This document shows positions 1 to 10,409 of a DNA stretch of 41,221 nt, piece after piece (position 1 is the first letter of the stretch; each line of letters starts with the position of its first letter). The stretch lies in contig CAKRLC010000010.1 in NCBI GenBank assembly GCA_934358955.1, positions 1 to 41,221 on the forward strand, read 5' to 3'. This DNA comes from an uncultured Roseburia sp. Its GTDB lineage: Bacteria; Bacillota; Clostridia; Lachnospirales; Lachnospiraceae. The translations under genes and the position numbers were made by a program. The notes beneath the pieces are model-generated. The model was not told the DNA's origin and ran no database searches. It was given only the letters and a program-made list of their open reading frames with translations.

Positions 1-74
1 CAATGAAACTTGCAATATTTTTTTGTGCAATTTGTCATTCTAAACTAAAATGCAGACCTTTTGACACCCGAATC
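1..74 (+). mobile_element. MITE-like palindromic repeat, copy 1 (truncated by window edge)
   Basis: This is the right-hand end of the repeat family described for the copies at 18172 and 21009. It keeps the inner arm (TTGCAATATTT, TTGTGCAATTTG) and the full terminal inverted repeat at 52-74 (GCAGACCTTTTGACACCC followed by GAATC). The left part lies outside the window. The subterminal segment GTCATTCTAAACT is shared, inverted, with the short copy at 12425, so these two form a subfamily. No protein is encoded. Confidence 0.8.
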
Positions 75-85
75 TTTTAAGTCGG

Positions 86-130
86 AAAAAAAATCCCCAC
101 ACATCTACATTTCTGCAATGTGTGGGGATT
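86..130 (-). terminator. Rho-independent terminator of gdhA
   Basis: The arms ATCCCCACACAT (93-104) and ATGTGTGGGGAT (118-129) form a perfect 12-bp stem. On the minus strand the stem is followed by a run of eight T (86-93 read as A on the plus strand). It lies about 90 bp after the gdhA stop codon, between that gene and repeat copy 1. Confidence 0.9.
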
Positions 131-219
131 CAGATTCATGATTGATTATCTGTTATGGCTATCAAATCAGCCATTTATCGAAAATTAGAGCTGTTAATCA
201 AAGATTAGCTGCTAATTTA

Positions 220-1924
<1,705 letters not shown>

Positions 1925-2374
1925 CTATTCCTCGCCCTTGTATACATAATGGAAATAATCCGTAAGCTTTGCCAGTGTATAAATCAGGATCGGTGTCTCC
2001 TGCTCTGTAAGCTGGCTTTTGATCTGACTGATCATCTCATGATGAAATGCTTCATGATGCTTATACGCAGCCTTTCCCTTCTCTGTAAGAGAAACCCATA
2101 CGACTCGCTTATCCTGCATGCTCCGTTCCCGGTTTACGTATCCTTTTCTTGTCAGTCCATCCATCGCCTTTGTCAGTGTTCCGGTTGTTACATTCATCAA
2201 TTTAGCTACGGTCGACATCGTCTTTGGCTCCTCTGTTCCGATTGCCTCTATCACATGGAAATCATTATAGCTGATGTCCTTGAACTCCTCTGTCACAAGG
2301 CATTTTCCTTCAATCTCCATGATATCTTTAAACAATCTGACCAATAATTCGTTTAATGTCTCGTCTGTTGTCAT
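1925..2374 (-). CDS. fabT: MarR-family regulator, FabT-like repressor of fatty acid synthesis
   Basis: This is a 149-residue winged-helix protein of MarR type: helix-turn-helix around MSTVAKLMNVTTGTLTKAMD, then the wing GYVNRERSMQDKRVVWVSLT. I chose the ATG at 2374 because AGGAGA sits 7 bases before it; the open frame runs further upstream to 2482 and overlaps fabH, without a ribosome site. The gene is the last one of the fab operon, about 100 bp after fabH. FabT of streptococci and lactococci represses fab genes with long acyl-ACP as corepressor and binds TTTGA-N3-TCAAA-type palindromes; such sites occur at the promoter of this operon (10037-10115). That pairing makes FabT function likely, although in streptococci the regulator gene comes first in the cluster. 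Confidence 0.82.
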   Translation of the reverse strand: MTTDETLNELLVRLFKDIMEIEGKCLVTEEFKDISYNDFHVIEAIGTEEPKTMSTVAKLMNVTTGTLTKAMDGLTRKGYVNRERSMQDKRVVWVSLTEKGKAAYKHHEAFHHEMISQIKSQLTEQETPILIYTLAKLTDYFHYVYKGEE

Positions 2375-2475
2375 CTGATCTTCTCCTGTTTTTTCCCATG
2401 TAGCTTTTGCCGCTATGGACGTTGCAGGTGTGATCAGATTCTCCTCTCTGTTGTTATGAAATACATCCGTCACAC

Positions 2476-3444
2476 TTACCATCTTAAAACGGTCGCACCC
2501 CAGGTAAGTCCTGCTCCAAAGCCTGCTAATACTATATTCATTCCTGTTGTAATCATACCATGATTTCGAACATTATCAAGTAAAATCGGCACGCTGGCTG
2601 CAGAAATATTTCCACATTCCTGCAGATTCGTTGGAAACTTCTCCATCGGCTGTCCAAGCCGTTTTGCCACGGATTCGATAATACGGTAGTTTGCCTGATG
2701 AAGCAAAAATAAGTCGATTTCTTCCATGCGCAGGCCGCTCTTTTCCACAGCCTCTGAAATTGCCTCCGGAACTGTTTTTACCGCAAACTTATAGACCTCC
2801 TGCCCATTCATTGCAACATAATCTGGCTTTTCGTCGGCTGCGCCTGTAAATGGATTTTTCACTACACGCGCATTGCAGTTTAAGACATTCCCACGGCTTC
2901 CATCTGATCCCTGCACCATCGACAGCAGCCCATCCTCCTCTGAACGGGACAAAACAGCTGCGCCTGCTCCGTCTCCAAAGAGAACGCAGGTGCTCCGGTC
3001 TGTCCAATCCATCATTTTGGAAAGAGTTTCTGCTCCCAGGATCAATGCATGGTTCCACTGATTATGTTCTAAGTACATTGCAGCGGTATCTAAGGCAAAT
3101 AAAAAACCGGAGCATGCTGCATTGATATCAAATGCCACAGCTGCGTCTGCTCCAAGATGGCTCTGCACTTCACATGCCAGCCCCGGAAGATACTTATCCG
3201 CTGATACGGTAGCTGCGATGATAAGATCCACATCCCCTGGTTTTATCCCTGCACTTTTTAACGCTTTTTTTGCAGCCTCAGTGGACATTCCCGTTGTTGT
3301 CTCTTCCACACATAAATGTCTCGCCTCTATTCCGGTTCGCGAACGGATCCATTCATCCGAAGTGTCAACGATCTGGCTCAGGTCTTCATTGGTCACCCGA
3401 AGCTTCGGCAGGCAACTGCCTGTTCCGGTTATTTTTACTTTCAT
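2476..3444 (-). CDS. fabH: Beta-ketoacyl-ACP synthase III
   Basis: FabH condenses acetyl-CoA (or another primer CoA) with malonyl-ACP to start fatty acid synthesis. The 322-residue product has the Cys-His-Asn triad: AACSGFLFALD (about residue 113), LLHQANYRI and CGNISAAS. The C-terminal AGFGAGLTWGA loop is typical. The start at 3444 (MKVKITGTG) matches the family N-terminus; the frame stays open to 3507 but the extension overlaps accDA and has no counterpart in FabH. It lies 25 bp after accDA and before the FabT-like gene. Confidence 0.95.
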   Translation of the reverse strand: MKVKITGTGSCLPKLRVTNEDLSQIVDTSDEWIRSRTGIEARHLCVEETTTGMSTEAAKKALKSAGIKPGDVDLIIAATVSADKYLPGLACEVQSHLGADAAVAFDINAACSGFLFALDTAAMYLEHNQWNHALILGAETLSKMMDWTDRSTCVLFGDGAGAAVLSRSEEDGLLSMVQGSDGSRGNVLNCNARVVKNPFTGAADEKPDYVAMNGQEVYKFAVKTVPEAISEAVEKSGLRMEEIDLFLLHQANYRIIESVAKRLGQPMEKFPTNLQECGNISAASVPILLDNVRNHGMITTGMNIVLAGFGAGLTWGATVLRW

Positions 3445-3469
3445 ATTAATTACTGTACCTTTCCTTTTT

Positions 3470-5251
3470 CTAAAAATTCCGGAATCTTGCGTAACGCTCC
3501 TTTGCAAGCTGCTCTCCGGTTTTTCCGTTCTGCCGTTTTAAAAATAATTTTATTTTTCCCTTCATACAACGTGAGATTGACTCGCAGGCCTTCTCATCTG
3601 CCATTCCGTATTCCGGCAAAATTTCTTCGATCATATGCAGGTCTTTCAGATCCTGCGCAGTGATCTTCATAATCTCGCTTGCCTCTTTTGCCCTTTTTCC
3701 ATCTTTCCACAAAATGGATGCAAAGCCTTCCGGTGATAAAATACTGTATGTGGCATTTTCTAACATCCAGACTTCATTTCCGACAGCAAGTGCAAGTGCT
3801 CCACCACTTCCACCTTCCCCGATCATCAGGCAGAGTACCGGCACCTTTAAAGAAGACATTTCATACAGATTTCTTGCGATGGCCTCTCCCTGTCCCCGCT
3901 CCTCTGCTTCCATTCCGCAATAAGCTCCCGCTGTGTTCACAAAGGTAATGATCGGACGATGGAATTTTTCCGCCTGCTTCATCAGGCGGATTGCCTTGCG
4001 GTATCCTTCCGGAGACGGCATCCCGTAATTACGCTTCATGCATTCTTTTAAATCTTTTCCTTTTTGCACTCCGATCACCGTGACCGGCTGTCCGTCAAGA
4101 TATGCCACTCCACCTATGATCGCCGGATCATCCCTGAAATAACGGTCACCGTGGAACTCCATAAATTCATCAAAAATATTTTCAATATAATCACTGGAAT
4201 TCGGGCGTTCTATTTTTCTGGCCGCCTTCACTTTTTCCCAAGGTGTAAGAATCCGGGCTTTTTCCATCCGCTCCCGCATCAGCTCCGTCGGTTCATAACA
4301 GTCATCCTCCCGATAAGGATCGAAATTAGCAAAGCCCTCTTTTGTATGATGCATTTTTAAAATTCTGTTCAATGTCATTTTGAGATCTTTTCGTTCAACG
4401 ATCGCATCGACAAATCCATGCTCTAACTGAAATTCTGCCCTCTGAAATCCTTCCGGCAGTTTCTGCCCGATCGTCTGCTCGATCACACGCGGTCCGGCAA
4501 ATCCGATCAGTGCTTTTGGTTCTGCCAGTATGATATCCCCTAGCATGGCAAAGCTTGCGGTCACTCCTCCGGTTGTCGGATCAGTCAGCACCGGAACATA
4601 TAGCAATCCTGCATCTGAGTGTTCTTTGAATGCAGCTGCTGTTTTTGCCATCTGCATCAAAGATACAATTCCCTCCTGCATTCTTGCCCCGCCGGAACAG
4701 CAAAATAAAATGACCGGAAGCTTTTCTTTCGTTGCACGCTCTACTGCCAATGCAATTTTCTCTCCTACAATGTGGCCCATGCTGCTCATCAGGAAACGTG
4801 CATCGCAGACACCTAACACCGTCTTTTCGCCATAGATAGAACAGCTTCCGATCGTTACAGCTTCGTGTAATCCGGTCTTTTCTTTTACATCTTTTACTTT
4901 CTGCATATATTCCGGGAAATCCAGTGGATTTGCTTCGCAAAGATCTTCAAACCACGGTTCAAAGCTTCCTGCATCTGCCACCATCCGGATCCGGTTTTTG
5001 GTACGCACGCGGAAATAGCTTCCACATTCATAACAGACATATTTATTTTTTTCGACTTCTTTCCGATCCACTTCCCGCTTGCATGCAGGACATGTGATTT
5101 TACCATCCGTCCCCTGCATTTCTTTCTTTTCCGCAGTCGGTGTCTCCACACTTATTTTTGTTTCTTTTTTCCGCGAAAAAAATGTCTGTTTTTTTTCTGT
5201 TTTTTCCGGATTCAGCGAAATTAATTTTCTTCGTCTTAATATTGCCGGCAT
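3470..5251 (-). CDS. accDA: Fused acetyl-CoA carboxylase carboxyltransferase, beta-alpha subunits
   Basis: This single 593-residue protein carries both halves of the carboxyltransferase, which moves the carboxyl group from biotin to acetyl-CoA to make malonyl-CoA. The N-terminal AccD half begins with a zinc ribbon (CPAC and CYEC about 18 residues apart, near residues 50-75) and has [10 protein letters not shown] and GPRVIEQT. The C-terminal AccA half begins near residue 310 ([17 protein letters not shown]) and has [20 protein letters not shown] and [14 protein letters not shown]. The chosen ATG at 5251 follows AGGAAGG at proper distance; a TTG start at 5278 would overlap fabZ. In most bacteria accD and accA are separate genes. 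No biotin carboxylase (accC) or biotin carrier (accB) gene is present in this operon. Confidence 0.93.
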   Translation of the reverse strand: MPAILRRRKLISLNPEKTEKKQTFFSRKKETKISVETPTAEKKEMQGTDGKITCPACKREVDRKEVEKNKYVCYECGSYFRVRTKNRIRMVADAGSFEPWFEDLCEANPLDFPEYMQKVKDVKEKTGLHEAVTIGSCSIYGEKTVLGVCDARFLMSSMGHIVGEKIALAVERATKEKLPVILFCCSGGARMQEGIVSLMQMAKTAAAFKEHSDAGLLYVPVLTDPTTGGVTASFAMLGDIILAEPKALIGFAGPRVIEQTIGQKLPEGFQRAEFQLEHGFVDAIVERKDLKMTLNRILKMHHTKEGFANFDPYREDDCYEPTELMRERMEKARILTPWEKVKAARKIERPNSSDYIENIFDEFMEFHGDRYFRDDPAIIGGVAYLDGQPVTVIGVQKGKDLKECMKRNYGMPSPEGYRKAIRLMKQAEKFHRPIITFVNTAGAYCGMEAEERGQGEAIARNLYEMSSLKVPVLCLMIGEGGSGGALALAVGNEVWMLENATYSILSPEGFASILWKDGKRAKEASEIMKITAQDLKDLHMIEEILPEYGMADEKACESISRCMKGKIKLFLKRQNGKTGEQLAKERYARFRNF

Positions 5252-5255
5252 CTTC

Positions 5256-5693
5256 TTATCCTTCCTGGCCAATTGCAAACGTAAGCTCAGCGGTACACAC
5301 AGTCTCTCCTGCCACCGTTGCTGTTGCTTTTCCGATTCCGATCGGACCTTTTTCTTTTATAATCTCAGTTTCTAATAGTAATACATCTCCAGGCACAACC
5401 TTTTTCCTGAATTTTGCTGCATTGACTGCTGCAAAATATGCCGTTTTCCCACGGTTTTCTTCTTTTCCAAGGATTGCAACCGCTCCGGTCTGTGCAAGCG
5501 CCTCTAAAATGAGTACTCCAGGCATGACCGGTTCATTTGGGAAATGCCCTGCAAAAAATGGTTCATTGAAGCTGACACATTTTTTTGCAACCGCCCTCAC
5601 GCCATACTCAATCTCTTCTATCGTATCGATCAAAAGCATCGGCTGTCTGTGCGGGATAATTTCCATAATCTGCTTTGTATTTAAAATGGACAT
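5256..5693 (-). CDS. fabZ: 3-hydroxyacyl-ACP dehydratase
   Basis: The 145-residue hot-dog-fold protein dehydrates 3-hydroxyacyl-ACP to trans-2-enoyl-ACP. The active-site histidine segment [20 protein letters not shown] (about residues 50-69) contains the family His and Glu. The start is supported by AAAAGGAGT nine bases before the ATG. It lies 20 bp after fabF and 4 bp before the accDA start, so the genes are probably translated from one message. A fabZ rather than fabA identity is indicated by the size and lack of isomerase-type features. Confidence 0.94.
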   Translation of the reverse strand: MSILNTKQIMEIIPHRQPMLLIDTIEEIEYGVRAVAKKCVSFNEPFFAGHFPNEPVMPGVLILEALAQTGAVAILGKEENRGKTAYFAAVNAAKFRKKVVPGDVLLLETEIIKEKGPIGIGKATATVAGETVCTAELTFAIGQEG

Positions 5694-5713
5694 CTGACTA
5701 CTCCTTTTATCTC

Positions 5714-6952
5714 TTAAGCCTCATATTTTTTCAGTAAAATACTCGCATTGTGACCGCCAAATCCAAGTGAATTGCTAAGAGCATAATTTACTTCTATCTG
5801 CACGGCATTTTTACAGTAATCCAAATCAAGCTCTTCATCCGGTACCTCATAGCCTGCGGTTGCATGAATATAATTTTCCTGGATCTCTTTTACACAGGTA
5901 ATAAACTCGACTGCTCCGGCTGCACCAAGCATATGTCCAACCATTGACTTCGTTGAATTGACCTTCAATTTCTTCGCATGTGCTCCAAATGCCAACTTGA
6001 TCGCCCTTGTCTCGAACAGATCGTTATGATGCGTGGATGTTCCATGCGCGTTGATATACATGATGTCTTCCGGAGATATCTCTGCATCCTCTACTGCATT
6101 TGTCATAGCTTTTGCGGCACCACTTCCGTCTTCTGCCGGAGATGTGATATGGTATGCATCGGAAGAACAGCCATATCCGACAACCTCCGCATAAATATGC
6201 GCACCTCTTTTTTTTGCATGCTCTAACTCTTCTAATACAACAATGCCTGCGCCTTCTCCCATAACAAATCCACTCCGCTCTTTATCAAACGGTATTGAAC
6301 AGCGCTTCGGATCTGTTGCATCTGTCAATGCGGTCAGTGATGAAAAACCGGCGATCGCACTTGGACAGATACTGGCTTCTGTTCCTCCGGAAACCATGAT
6401 ATCAGCATCTCCATACTGTATTGTCCGGAAAGCCTCTCCTATTGTGTTCGTTCCCGTTGCACAGGCTGTCACTACATTGATGCTTTTTCCTTTCAGCCCA
6501 TAACGGATAGATACATTTCCAGCCGCCATATTTGAGATCATCATCGGGACAAACAGAGGTCCCACACGATTTGGTCCTTTTTCCACAAGTCTTGTGTATT
6601 CCCGCTCGATTGCCTGCATGCTTCCAACACCACAGCCTATCGCACAGCCTGCTCTGTAGGCATCCTCTTTGTCCATGTCAATCCCGGAATCCCGGATTGC
6701 CTCTTCTGCTGCTGCAACCGCATACTGGCTAAACAGCTCCATCCGTCGTGCTTCTTTTGCATCCATATATGCTTTTGCATCGAAGTTCTTTACTTCTGCA
6801 GCAAGTCTGCATTTATAGGCGGATGCATCAAAATGAGTGATCTCGCCAAATCCGGTTTTCTGTTCTTTTACAGCGTTCCAGAAAGTTTCTATATTTAATC
6901 CGATCGGAGTGACTGCTCCCATACCTGTTACCACTACACGTCTCTTCGCCAT
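5714..6952 (-). CDS. fabF: Beta-ketoacyl-ACP synthase II
   Basis: This 412-residue condensing enzyme extends acyl-ACP with malonyl-ACP. The catalytic residues are visible: the nucleophile in [15 protein letters not shown] (about residue 165) and the two histidines in [12 protein letters not shown] and [12 protein letters not shown]. The C-terminus [11 protein letters not shown] is diagnostic. The ATG at 6952 ([12 protein letters not shown]) has AAAGGA upstream; an earlier in-frame start at 6976 overlaps the fabG end and adds residues not seen in the family. It is the only FabF/FabB gene in the operon. Confidence 0.95.
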   Translation of the reverse strand: MAKRRVVVTGMGAVTPIGLNIETFWNAVKEQKTGFGEITHFDASAYKCRLAAEVKNFDAKAYMDAKEARRMELFSQYAVAAAEEAIRDSGIDMDKEDAYRAGCAIGCGVGSMQAIEREYTRLVEKGPNRVGPLFVPMMISNMAAGNVSIRYGLKGKSINVVTACATGTNTIGEAFRTIQYGDADIMVSGGTEASICPSAIAGFSSLTALTDATDPKRCSIPFDKERSGFVMGEGAGIVVLEELEHAKKRGAHIYAEVVGYGCSSDAYHITSPAEDGSGAAKAMTNAVEDAEISPEDIMYINAHGTSTHHNDLFETRAIKLAFGAHAKKLKVNSTKSMVGHMLGAAGAVEFITCVKEIQENYIHATAGYEVPDEELDLDYCKNAVQIEVNYALSNSLGFGGHNASILLKKYEA

Positions 6953-6978
6953 TGATTTTTTCCTTTCTTTTCCCAAAC

Positions 6979-7743
6979 CTATCTGTGCATACCGCCATCA
7001 ATTGAAATGACCTGTCCTGTAATATAAGCAGACCGGTCGGATGCAAGAAATGCCACAAGCTCTGCCACCTCTTCTGCTGTTCCTGCCCGGCGCATCGGAA
7101 TCTGCGACAGGATCATTTCCTTTGCAGTATCCGGCATTGCTTCTGTCATATCAGTTGTAATATATCCCGGCGCCACCGCATTGCATCGGATTCCTTTTGA
7201 AGCATATTCCACTGCCACACTTTTTGTCAGCCCGATCAGCCCTGCCTTACTTGCGCTGTAATTTGCCTGTCCGGCATTTCCCATCACTCCGGAAACCGAA
7301 GATATATTTATAATGGTTCCATATTTCTGTTTTAAAAACTGGCGTAACGTATGCCGGATCGTATGAAAAGCCCCTTTTAAATTCGTATCGATCACCTCAT
7401 CAAAGTCCTGCTCTGACATCTTCATCATCAGCCCGTCTCTGGTAATTCCTGCATTATTTACGAGAATATCCAGCCTGCCATACTGTGCCATGACCGTATC
7501 GATCATTTTTTTACAATCTTCAAAATCAGAAACATTGCATTTTATAGCAGACGCTGTGCCGCCGTTTTGGACGATCTCCTCCACAGCTTCCTCCGCTGCT
7601 TTGGAAGAGCTGTTATAATTAATCACTACACTCGCTCCGTCTTCTGCCAGTTTTTCGGCAATCGCACGTCCGATTCCTTTTCCGGCTCCGGTCACCAATG
7701 CTACTTTTCCACTTAAAATTTTTGTTCTTTTTCTGAATTCCAC
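6979..7743 (-). CDS. fabG: 3-oxoacyl-ACP reductase
   Basis: This is a 254-residue short-chain dehydrogenase that reduces 3-oxoacyl-ACP with NADPH. It has the cofactor loop TGAGKGIG, the NNAGITRDGLMMKM motif and the Ser-Tyr-Lys triad within NISSVSGVMG and ANYSASKAG. The first codon is GTG (giving MEFRKRTKILSGKVALVTG); FabG usually begins close to the SGKVALVTG part, so a start a few codons later is possible but no ATG is available. AAGG-rich sequence precedes the GTG. The gap to fabD contains a G/C-rich hairpin (7770-7791). Confidence 0.93.
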   Translation of the reverse strand: MEFRKRTKILSGKVALVTGAGKGIGRAIAEKLAEDGASVVINYNSSSKAAEEAVEEIVQNGGTASAIKCNVSDFEDCKKMIDTVMAQYGRLDILVNNAGITRDGLMMKMSEQDFDEVIDTNLKGAFHTIRHTLRQFLKQKYGTIINISSVSGVMGNAGQANYSASKAGLIGLTKSVAVEYASKGIRCNAVAPGYITTDMTEAMPDTAKEMILSQIPMRRAGTAEEVAELVAFLASDRSAYITGQVISIDGGMHR

Positions 7744-7769
7744 AGCTTCTTTTCCATCCTTCTTCTTTC

Positions 7770-7791
7770 AAGCCCACAAAAAAGTGGGCTT
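7770..7791 (-). promoter_or_regulatory. Hairpin between fabD and fabG
   Basis: The arms AAGCCCAC and GTGGGCTT form an 8-bp perfect stem with a six-base loop that is all T in the minus-strand RNA. No T-run follows on the minus strand, so it is not a standard terminator. It sits about 25 bp before the fabG start within an 89-bp gap and may be an RNA processing or stabilising element, or may tune fabG translation. Confidence 0.45.
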
Positions 7792-7832
7792 TGATCTTCC
7801 ATTCACCAATATTTTGCGAATGTCACCTGTTT

Positions 7833-8771
7833 TTACATTCCGGCATGCTCGCTGACAAAACGGATAAAATCTTCCATTTTATCAATGTTAGAAACTTTCA
7901 CCTGCCGGTCTATTTTTTTCAAAAATCCACTCAGTGTTTTACCCGGTCCGATCTCAACAAATTCTTCTACACCGTCTGAAATCATCCGTTCTAATGTCTG
8001 CTGCCATTTAACAGAGGAAGATACCTGCTGCTGCAATAATGGTTTTACTTCCTCTTTATGAGTCACATAATCAGCCGTTACATTTGCAATATACGGAACA
8101 AATGTATCTGAGATTTCCACATTTTTCAGTTCCTCGCCAAGTCTGTCACCCGCACCTTTTAGCAGTGCCGAGTGAAATGGTCCGCTTACCTTTAACGGTA
8201 CCACCCGTTTTGCACCCGCTTCCTTACACGCTGCCCCCGCAGCTTCTACCGCTTCTTTGTGTCCTGAGATCACGATCTGCCCAGGGCAGTTATAATTTGC
8301 AACCGATACTTCCTTTTTTGTCTGTGCAGAGGTCTCCTGGCAGATTTTTTCAATTGCCTCTCCATCAAGCCCTAACACAGCTGACATAGCTCCTCCGGTC
8401 GGAACAGCCTCCTGCATAAAAAGTCCTCTTTTTCTTACAACCTCAAATGCTTCCTCTGCCGTCATCACACCGGATGCGATCAGTGCTCCATATTCTCCGA
8501 GACTCAATCCAGCTGTTACATCCGGCTCATATCCATTCTGCTCTAATGCCATATAAATGGCTGTCTCGGTTGCAAGCATGCAGATCTGCGTATATTCTGT
8601 AATATTTAATTTGTCATTTTCTTCAAAGCAAAGTGCCGGAATATCAAGCCCTGTCACCTCAGACGCAAGCTCATATACCTCACGGCAGACCGGGATCTGT
8701 TCATAAAATTCCTTTCCCATTCCAATGTACTGGGAACCCTGTCCCGGAAATATAAATGCAGTTTTTCCCAT
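7833..8771 (-). CDS. fabD: Malonyl-CoA:ACP transacylase
   Basis: This 312-residue enzyme transfers malonyl from CoA to ACP. It contains FIFPGQGSQYIGMG at the N-terminus, the nucleophile elbow GLSLGEYGAL (about residue 90; many homologues have GHSLGE, the Leu variant is seen in Gram-positive relatives) and the catalytic histidine in SGPFHSALL (about residue 200). The ATG at 8771 follows AAGGAGAAACAGATTT. The upstream start at 8792 would abut the fabK stop without a ribosome site. Confidence 0.94.
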   Translation of the reverse strand: MGKTAFIFPGQGSQYIGMGKEFYEQIPVCREVYELASEVTGLDIPALCFEENDKLNITEYTQICMLATETAIYMALEQNGYEPDVTAGLSLGEYGALIASGVMTAEEAFEVVRKRGLFMQEAVPTGGAMSAVLGLDGEAIEKICQETSAQTKKEVSVANYNCPGQIVISGHKEAVEAAGAACKEAGAKRVVPLKVSGPFHSALLKGAGDRLGEELKNVEISDTFVPYIANVTADYVTHKEEVKPLLQQQVSSSVKWQQTLERMISDGVEEFVEIGPGKTLSGFLKKIDRQVKVSNIDKMEDFIRFVSEHAGM

Positions 8772-8795
8772 AAATCTGTTTCTCCTTACCATATG

Positions 8796-9716
8796 CTATC
8801 GAAGTAAAGCTTCTGCTTCCCCGGTGATCTCTTCAATGATCTCTTTGCAGGTCTGTTCTTTTTTTACCAGTCCTGCACTCTGTCCTGCCATCAGGCTTCC
8901 ATGTACTACGTCGCCATCCATTACTGCTTTACGCAGTGATCCAAGTGTCAGCGTTTCTAACTCTTCGAAGGATGCCCCTGCTTTTTCCAGTTTTAAATAC
9001 TCTCTTGTCATCTGGTTACGGAGCACACGGATCGGATGTCCCGTACTCATCCCGGTCACTTCCGAATCGATATCTTTGGCTTTTATGATGCGTTCTTTAT
9101 AATTTTCATGCACAATGGATTCTTTGGCAGTAACAAATCTCGTTCCCATCTGGATTCCTTCCGCTCCCAGCAGCATGGCAGCCGCCATTCCTCGTCCGTC
9201 TGCAATTCCTCCGGCTGCGATCACCGGTATGGATACTGCGTCCGCTACCTGAGGCACCAGCGTCATTGTCGTCTGGGAACCGATATGTCCTCCTGACTCC
9301 ATTCCTTCTGCAACCACAGCATCCGCACCCGCACGTTCCATCAGCTTTGCCATTGCGACACTTGCAACGACCGGAATAACCGTTACTCCTGCGTTCTTCC
9401 ACATATCCATATATTTTGCCGGATTGCCGGCACCTGTTGTTACAATGCCCACGCCTTCTTCTACGATCACTTTTGCAACATCCGGTGCATTTGGATTCAA
9501 CAGCATAACATTTACTCCAAATGGCTTATCTGTTAATTCTTTTACCTTTCGGATCTGCTCACGGACAACCTCTGCCGGAGCACTTGCTGCTCCGATCAGT
9601 CCGATGCCTCCAGCTTCTGATACAGCCGCTGCAAGATGATACTCTGCAACCCATGCCATTCCGCCCTGGATCACCGGATAACGACAGCCAAGCAGCTTTG
9701 TGATTCTGGTCTCCAT
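8796..9716 (-). CDS. fabK: FMN-dependent enoyl-ACP reductase II
   Basis: The 306-residue TIM-barrel flavoprotein belongs to the FabK/nitronate monooxygenase-like family and reduces enoyl-ACP with NAD(P)H. It starts LGCRYPVIQGGMAWVAEYHL and has EGMESGGHIG and VPVIAAGGIADGRGMAAAMLLGA-type phosphate-binding elements near residues 145-190. Its position between acpP and fabD matches the streptococcal and clostridial order acpP-fabK-fabD-fabG-fabF. As established for FabK, such enzymes are not inhibited by triclosan, unlike FabI; no fabI is in the window. Confidence 0.94.
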   Translation of the reverse strand: METRITKLLGCRYPVIQGGMAWVAEYHLAAAVSEAGGIGLIGAASAPAEVVREQIRKVKELTDKPFGVNVMLLNPNAPDVAKVIVEEGVGIVTTGAGNPAKYMDMWKNAGVTVIPVVASVAMAKLMERAGADAVVAEGMESGGHIGSQTTMTLVPQVADAVSIPVIAAGGIADGRGMAAAMLLGAEGIQMGTRFVTAKESIVHENYKERIIKAKDIDSEVTGMSTGHPIRVLRNQMTREYLKLEKAGASFEELETLTLGSLRKAVMDGDVVHGSLMAGQSAGLVKKEQTCKEIIEEITGEAEALLR

Positions 9717-9733
9717 ATCCTGCGCCTTTCTGC

Positions 9734-9970
9734 CTATGCTTCCACACCTTTTTCTTTTAAATATTCTGCAATATCGTTGATGGTCGCTATTTTTTCAAGA
9801 TCTTCGGAAGGAATCTCCGTATCAAATTCTTCCTCTAATGCCATCACAAGTTCAAACAGATCCAGAGAATCCACACCAAGGTCTTCTTTAAAATTTGTCT
9901 CCGGCTTTAATTCCTCAACGTTTACATCTAACTGTTCTGCAATAATTTCGTTCATTCTTTCTAACATCAT
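9734..9970 (-). CDS. acpP: Acyl carrier protein
   Basis: This 78-residue acidic protein carries the growing acyl chain on a phosphopantetheine attached to the serine of GVDSLDLFELVMALEEEF (about residue 36). The ATG at 9970 has AAAGGA 8 bases before it; a second ATG follows at once. The frame is open up to 10114, but that part is the promoter and operator region and reads as basic low-complexity sequence. It is the first gene of the fab operon. Confidence 0.95.
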   Translation of the reverse strand: MMLERMNEIIAEQLDVNVEELKPETNFKEDLGVDSLDLFELVMALEEEFDTEIPSEDLEKIATINDIAEYLKEKGVEA

Positions 9971-10036
9971 TTTTTTTCCTTTCTTTTCCTGTTTCAATAA
10001 CTTTCTATTTTGCTTTCGCATGTCTTTTCTTTTTAT

Positions 10037-10049
10037 TTTGATAGTCAAA
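10037..10049. promoter_or_regulatory. FabT-like operator, downstream site
   Basis: TTTGATAGTCAAA fits the TTTGA-N3-TCAAA palindrome known for FabT (MarR family). On the minus strand it lies about 15 bp downstream of the -10 box, i.e. in the start of the fab transcript. It is identical over 13 bp with the site at 10103-10115. Confidence 0.8.
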
Positions 10050-10052
10050 TTG

Positions 10053-10065
10053 TTTGACAGGCAAA
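10053..10065. promoter_or_regulatory. FabT-like operator, middle weaker site
   Basis: TTTGACAGGCAAA fits the same palindrome with one mismatch in the second arm. It overlaps the edge of the -10 box and the expected transcription start of the fab operon, the position from which a repressor would block RNA polymerase. Confidence 0.55.
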
Positions 10066-10093
10066 GTATATTACATTCCTTTTTCGTTGTCAA
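10065..10093 (-). promoter_or_regulatory. Sigma-A promoter of the fatty acid operon
   Basis: On the minus strand TTGACA (10088-10093) and TATACT (10065-10070) are separated by exactly 17 bp. Transcription would start near 10058 and run into acpP, leaving a leader of about 90 nt. FabT-like operators flank and overlap it. Confidence 0.85.
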
Positions 10094-10102
10094 CAAAAAT
10101 AT

Positions 10103-10115
10103 TTTGATAGTCAAA
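10103..10115. promoter_or_regulatory. FabT-like operator, upstream site
   Basis: TTTGATAGTCAAA lies about 10 bp upstream of the -35 box on the minus strand. It is an exact copy of the downstream operator core, the two being 66 bp apart centre to centre. Confidence 0.78.
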
Positions 10116-10409
10116 GTTTTTTGTTAAAATCTGTCTTTTTGCACTTTGTTGATACAGGGTTTGAAAGAGAAGTTACTGCCCACTCTTGAATCACTTTCTT
10201 ACGCAGCAAAGCAGCTAATGCTTTACTGCAGAATGAACAGTAACAAAGAGAACTCGTTTATCCCCTACTCTTTGAATAAAAACTGTGTCGTCTTGTTTAT
10301 TGTATGTTATACTGGCTTATATACATATAACCGCTGTTTTTGAACCGGTTCTGCTCTGGATCCATTCCGGCAGACGGCATAAATAATACGAATACAAGGA
10401 GAGTTTTTT
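10116..10409. other. Divergent intergenic region, fab operon / EFR1 gene
   Basis: Beyond the fab promoter this region holds the leader of the flavodoxin-ferredoxin gene. A TATACT at about 10309-10314 may be its -10 box, with only a poor -35 upstream. AAGGAGAG sits just before the ATG. The short arms CAAAGAG and CTCTTTG around 10244-10275 could pair. I see no gene. Confidence 0.4.

Noticed and set aside
9971..10114. N-terminal extension of the acyl carrier protein (126 residues)
   Set aside because: The extension covers a consensus promoter, operators and leader; ACP is about 75-80 residues and a good ribosome site stands before the ATG at 9970.
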